5,081 nucleotides of DNA from NCBI GenBank assembly GCA_025928435.1, contig JAICJM010000245.1:1-5081 (forward strand). The letters are read 5' to 3'. Below are positions 4,862 to 5,081 of the stretch, one piece after another (positions within the stretch are counted from its first letter, which is position 1; every line of letters starts with the position of its first letter). A program made the translations under genes and the position numbers. The stretch is from Thermoleophilia bacterium (GTDB lineage Bacteria > Actinomycetota > Thermoleophilia > Gaiellales > JAICJC01). The notes under the pieces were generated by a model, which saw only the letters and a list, made by a program, of their open reading frames with translations, had not been told where the DNA came from and made no database searches.

Positions 4862-5081
4862 CTACTCGTGGGGGACGATGACGACGGGGCAGTTCGCGTG
4901 ATGCGCGCACTGTTGGCCGACCGAGCCCAGCATCAGGCCGCGGAAGCCGCCGAGTCCGCGCGATCCGACAACGAGCATGTCGGCGCGCTCCGCCTTCTCG
5001 ACGAGCACCTGCGAAGGGGTCCCCTCGGTGACGATGAGATGCCTCTGGACGCCGGGATACTCGGCCAGACACGCGTCCACC
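4862..5081 (-). CDS. Universal stress protein, UspA family, C-terminal part (runs off right edge)
   Basis: Only the last ~72 residues are in the window; the N-terminus lies beyond 5081. The visible part has the UspA C-terminal core: strand MLVVGSRG (35-42 of the visible part), the nucleotide-binding signature G39-x2-G42-x9-G52-S53 (GSRGLGGFRGLMLGS) and the closing strand CPVVIVPHE before the TAG. The intact signature indicates the ATP-binding type. It differs clearly from the other Usp of the window (GLGGFRGLML here against GHRQISSLII), so the two are not a recent duplication. It ends 5 nt before the start of the pseudo-receiver gene, consistent with one operon. Whether it has one Usp domain or two in tandem cannot be told from the window. 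Confidence 0.9.
   Translation of the reverse strand, partial: VDACLAEYPGVQRHLIVTEGTPSQVLVEKAERADMLVVGSRGLGGFRGLMLGSVGQQCAHHANCPVVIVPHE

Noticed and set aside
3825..4901. 358-aa plus-strand open frame in another frame over the kinase 3' end and pseudo-receiver
   Set aside because: Arg/Pro-rich shadow translation that overlaps two better-supported genes.
4857..5072. N-terminal extension of the pseudo-receiver to 5072
   Set aside because: The extension overlaps the Usp reading frame entirely and is Arg-rich without receiver features; the GTG at 4856 fits both spacing and fold.

Overview
The window is a dense, high-GC bacterial segment with consistent codon-position GC bias. It looks like an actinobacterial, or possibly chloroflexotal, chromosome. 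The evidence for that is indirect: high GC, GTG starts, putative leaderless starts, and a DevS/DosT-type sensor kinase. No rRNA, tRNA, IS element or CRISPR array is visible, and no species can be named from the sequence alone.

Layout. On the minus strand at the left end lie the first ~245 residues of a P1B-type (heavy-metal) P-type ATPase (1-737). It is preceded, across a strong perfect hairpin (762-788), by a universal stress protein gene (806-1279, minus). A 165-bp divergent intergenic region (1280-1444) carries a long bulged inverted repeat (1345-1377). On the plus strand follow a 103-aa small alpha/beta protein (1445-1756), an overlapping 76-aa four-cysteine protein (1749-1979), a NarL/LuxR-type response regulator (2021-2677; alternative start 1976) and a 579-aa GAF-GAF-HisKA_3-HATPase histidine kinase (2728-4467). 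Converging on the kinase from the right, on the minus strand, are a 130-aa protein that looks like a degenerate stand-alone receiver domain (4464-4856) and, 5 nt upstream of it, the C-terminal part of a second universal stress protein (4862-5081, truncated by the window edge).

Reading as a system. The kinase's first GAF domain keeps the His and Tyr that in mycobacterial DevS/DosT are the proximal haem ligand and the distal-pocket residue, at the same 22-residue spacing. The locus is therefore probably an O2/NO/redox-responsive two-component system embedded among stress genes (two UspA proteins, a metal-type P-ATPase), much like the mycobacterial dormancy (DosR) regulon in content. The regulator's recognition helix differs from DosR at the known DNA-contact positions, so its operator is expected to differ, and no DosR box was found. 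The most novel-looking elements are the degenerate pseudo-receiver next to the kinase, the overlapping pair of small unknown proteins upstream of the regulator, and the inverted repeats around the divergent and leaderless promoters.
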